DNA from: Acidocella sp.
Lineage (GTDB): Bacteria; Pseudomonadota; Alphaproteobacteria; Acetobacterales; Acetobacteraceae
Direction of reading: 5' to 3'
NCBI GenBank assembly: GCA_029077775.1
Contig: JAQNCU010000113.1
Location: 1-8,221, forward strand
DNA: 8,221 nt
The stretch's first letter is position 1; every line of letters begins with the position of its first letter. The translations under genes were made by a program, and so were the position numbers. A model generated the notes under the pieces. That model had not been told where the DNA came from, searched no databases, and saw nothing but the letters and a program-made list of their open reading frames with translations. Positions 6,357 to 8,221 of this stretch are shown one piece after another.

Positions 6357-6377
6357 CAGACCATGTCATGGGTCTGT
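6356..6377. terminator. Near-palindrome at the xerD / glycosyltransferase junction, candidate bidirectional terminator
   Basis: A simple stem pairs ACAGACC (6356-6362) with GGTCTGT (6371-6377), 7 bp around an 8-nt loop. An alternative fold pairs ACAGACCAT with ATGG-TCTGT, 9 bp with one bulged G and a 3-nt loop. It spans the last base of the xerD stop and the whole glycosyltransferase stop (6366-6368). There is no T-run on either side, so termination could be weak, or the hairpin may instead protect both 3' ends. Confidence 0.45.
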
Positions 6378-7382
6378 ACGGATCCGCCCCAGCACCTCGC
6401 CACGCAGCCGGGCGAGCCAGCCGCCCCGGTGGCGCGTATCGGCCCTGAACAGATAATCGCGCATCGCCTCGCTCATTTGGTGTTGTTCGGGTCGGGCACT
6501 GCGCATCGCCGCCGCCACGCCGCTTACCGTCGCGGCAAGCCGTCCATTTAGCGCGCCTTTGATCACATAGCCCAGGATGCGCGGGCTGAGTGCTGCCCAG
6601 GACGCCCCCCATTTGCGCCCGATGATCAGCCGGTTGCGGACAAAATACGTCACCCGCGCGGCCTGCCACCCCACCCGCGCGGCGGGCGAGGGGTTATGGA
6701 TCACACCGAGCCGCCCGTCGTAACGAACCCGCCAGCCGCGCGCGATGACGCGCAGGCAGAAATCATATTCCTCCCAGGTGAAGAACAAATCCGCATCATA
6801 CCCGCCCACCGCATCCCAGGCGGCGCGCCTGATGGCGTGGCCTGCGCCCACAAAAGTCGCGGTCTCGAAACAATCCCTGAAGTGCCTGACCAGCCGCGCG
6901 GGGTAGCCCCAACTGAACAAATCCGGGTGCTGCCCGTCAGCGGCCAGAATGTTGAACCCGATCGCCGCGAGGTCGGGCTGGCGGGCGAACGTCGCCACGG
7001 CGCGGCGCGCCACGGTTGCGGACTCAAAGATCGCATCGTTGTCGAGCGCGATGATCACCTGCCCGTGCCCCAGCGCGCTTGCCGCATTGCGCCCGCCCGC
7101 CACGCCCAGGTTGCGCCCCGCCGCATACAGGCCGAGCCCATGCTGGTTCCGTACCCGCCTCCGCGCCCAACCCGCCAACGCCGCCTGCATCTCAGGATCT
7201 GAGCCCTGGTCCAGCACGGTGATATGCGCCGTGATACCGGTCTGCCCGCAGGCTGACTCCACCGCCGCCTGCACCTCCGCCAACCGGTTGAGCGATAATA
7301 TGATGATATCGGCCTGATAGGCCCCAGGCGGCGGCCTGTGTCCGGCAACCAGACGCAGCGCGCCGGTTTCCTCAATGGGCAT
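6366..7382 (-). CDS. Family 2 glycosyltransferase
   Basis: This GT-A-fold enzyme very likely transfers a sugar from a nucleotide-sugar donor to a growing lipid-linked oligosaccharide on the cytoplasmic side of the membrane. The 338-residue product has the nucleotide-binding start 'ADIIILSLNR' (24-33), 'LDQGSD' (57-62), 'NLGVAGGRN' (91-99), the DXD-type metal motif 'LDNDAIF' (113-119), 'VGAGHAIRRAAWDAVGGYD' (178-196) and the acceptor-side acidic motif 'WEEYDFCLRV' (203-212). The first 23 residues precede the fold and look non-conserved. I see no clear transmembrane segment, so it is probably peripheral. The start at 7382 overlaps the 3' end of the upstream sugar transferase by 11 bp, implying one operon with coupled translation. 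No strong SD is seen. Donor sugar and linkage cannot be told from sequence. The stop codon lies inside a hairpin shared with xerD. Confidence 0.93.
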   Translation of the reverse strand: MPIEETGALRLVAGHRPPPGAYQADIIILSLNRLAEVQAAVESACGQTGITAHITVLDQGSDPEMQAALAGWARRRVRNQHGLGLYAAGRNLGVAGGRNAASALGHGQVIIALDNDAIFESATVARRAVATFARQPDLAAIGFNILAADGQHPDLFSWGYPARLVRHFRDCFETATFVGAGHAIRRAAWDAVGGYDADLFFTWEEYDFCLRVIARGWRVRYDGRLGVIHNPSPAARVGWQAARVTYFVRNRLIIGRKWGASWAALSPRILGYVIKGALNGRLAATVSGVAAAMRSARPEQHQMSEAMRDYLFRADTRHRGGWLARLRGEVLGRIRTDP

Positions 7383-8221
7383 TCTGCGCCCGCCAGAGCT
7401 GCGGCAGCGTGCTCACCAAAATCGAGAGATCGAGCCATAGTGACCATGACCGGATATATTCCAGATCGCTGGCCACCCTCTGCTCCAGCGCGCGCAGCTC
7501 CCGCGTCTCACCGCGCTGGCCGCGAATTTGCGCGAGCCCGGTCATGCCCGGCCGCACCCGATGGCGCAGCCGGTATAGTCGTACTGCCTGCTCGAAGCCG
7601 ACACCCTCCACCATCGTCTCCGGCGCGTGCGGGCGTGGCCCCACCAGAGACATCTCGCCGCGCAGCACGTTCCATAATTGCGGCAATTCATCGAGCGAGC
7701 TGCGCCGCAACACCCGCCCGATCCGCGTCACCCGCAAATCCCCCGGCACGGCCTGTGTGAAGCCATCGCCGGGCCGGTTGGTCATGGTGCGGAACTTCAA
7801 CACCATGAACCGCCGCCCCTGCGCGCCGATCCTCTCCTGCCGGAATAATACCCCCGGGCCGCTGGCGCGCACCAGCAGCGCGATCCCGGCCAGCACCGGC
7901 GCCAGCATCACCAACAACCACGCGGCCAGGGCCAGATCGAACATCCGCTTGGTCAAATTGCGAGAGGTTACCAGCCCGTCGCTGACCAGCGGCACCAGCA
8001 TATAGCCACCGGACGGCGCTCCCAGCGCCACCGGCAACCCCGGCGGCAAATTAACCGCGAGCCAGAGGCGCGCCGGATAGCTCAACAGCGATACCAGCTC
8101 CGCCTCGCGCAATTGCCCCGTCAGCAGATCAAGCGCCGGGTGCTGCACAAACACCACATCGCGCACGCCCGCCCGCAACCGGGCCAACAGGGCCGCCACA
8201 TCCGGCAGCATCGGCAGGTCC
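7372..8221 (-). CDS. Polyprenyl-phosphate sugar-1-phosphate transferase (EPS priming enzyme, 5' end outside window)
   Basis: Enzymes of this family (GumD, WcaJ, ExoY) begin polysaccharide synthesis by moving a sugar-1-phosphate from a UDP-sugar to undecaprenyl phosphate in the inner membrane. The reading frame stays open to the right edge. The ATG at 8211 is probably internal, as full-length relatives have about 450-500 residues with N-terminal membrane helices. Counting from that Met, residues 1-85 look like the end of the nucleotide-binding-like domain that precedes the catalytic part in long forms. 'KRMFDLALAAWLLVMLAPVL' (88-107) opens the catalytic domain with its membrane helix. Then come 'LFRQERIGAQGRRF' (122-135), 'KFRTM' (139-143), 'SSLDELPQLWNVLRGE' (171-186) with the catalytic Asp174-Glu175 pair, 'SLVGPRP' (188-194) and 'RPGMTGLAQIRGQRGET' (220-236). 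The ending 'DLEYIRSWSLWLDLSIL' is typical. The GumD/AceA-like long form favours glucose-1-phosphate, but the sugar is inference. It lies upstream of, and is coupled to, the GT2 gene. Confidence 0.95.
   Translation of the reverse strand, partial: DLPMLPDVAALLARLRAGVRDVVFVQHPALDLLTGQLREAELVSLLSYPARLWLAVNLPPGLPVALGAPSGGYMLVPLVSDGLVTSRNLTKRMFDLALAAWLLVMLAPVLAGIALLVRASGPGVLFRQERIGAQGRRFMVLKFRTMTNRPGDGFTQAVPGDLRVTRIGRVLRRSSLDELPQLWNVLRGEMSLVGPRPHAPETMVEGVGFEQAVRLYRLRHRVRPGMTGLAQIRGQRGETRELRALEQRVASDLEYIRSWSLWLDLSILVSTLPQLWRAQNAH

Overview
The window is GC-rich (strong G/C third-position bias) and looks like the chromosome of an alphaproteobacterium, most likely an Acetobacteraceae member. This rests on a shikimate kinase/3-dehydroquinate synthase fusion, a hisZ-purA pair, and a XerD-type recombinase divergent from aroK-aroB. 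The family assignment is inference from gene content and recalled synteny, not a database result.

Layout. (1) 1-1096, minus: an AlgI-like MBOAT O-acyltransferase, cut off at its C-terminus by the left edge, apparently starting at TTG. (2) 1097-1313: a 217-bp divergent intergenic region with a six-bp-arm inverted repeat over a candidate MBOAT promoter and a tandem array of 15-bp units just upstream of hisZ. (3) 1314-3766, plus: hisZ and purA, overlapping by 4 bp (ATGA), surely co-transcribed. (4) 3791-5434, minus: fused aroK-aroB, convergent with purA. (5) 5463-6356, plus: xerD, divergent from aroKB with only 28 bp between the start codons. (6) 6366-8221, minus: a GT2 glycosyltransferase and, upstream of it and overlapping by 11 bp, a polyprenyl-phosphate sugar-1-phosphate transferase cut off by the right edge. 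The xerD and glycosyltransferase stop codons converge on a near-palindrome.

How the genes work together. The edges carry surface or exopolysaccharide functions: priming of the lipid carrier, a sugar addition, and O-acetylation of the product. The middle is housekeeping: regulation of the first histidine step, AMP synthesis, two shikimate-pathway steps and chromosome-dimer resolution. HisZ implies a short-form HisG elsewhere in the genome. Histidine synthesis and purine synthesis share PRPP, ATP and AICAR, so the hisZ-purA pairing makes metabolic sense.

I see no convincing new biological system. The least explained element is the 15-bp repeat array, whose last copy could supply the -35 element of the hisZ-purA promoter. 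There are no tRNA, rRNA, CRISPR, insertion-sequence or recognised riboswitch signals, and no gene-free stretch longer than 300 bases.
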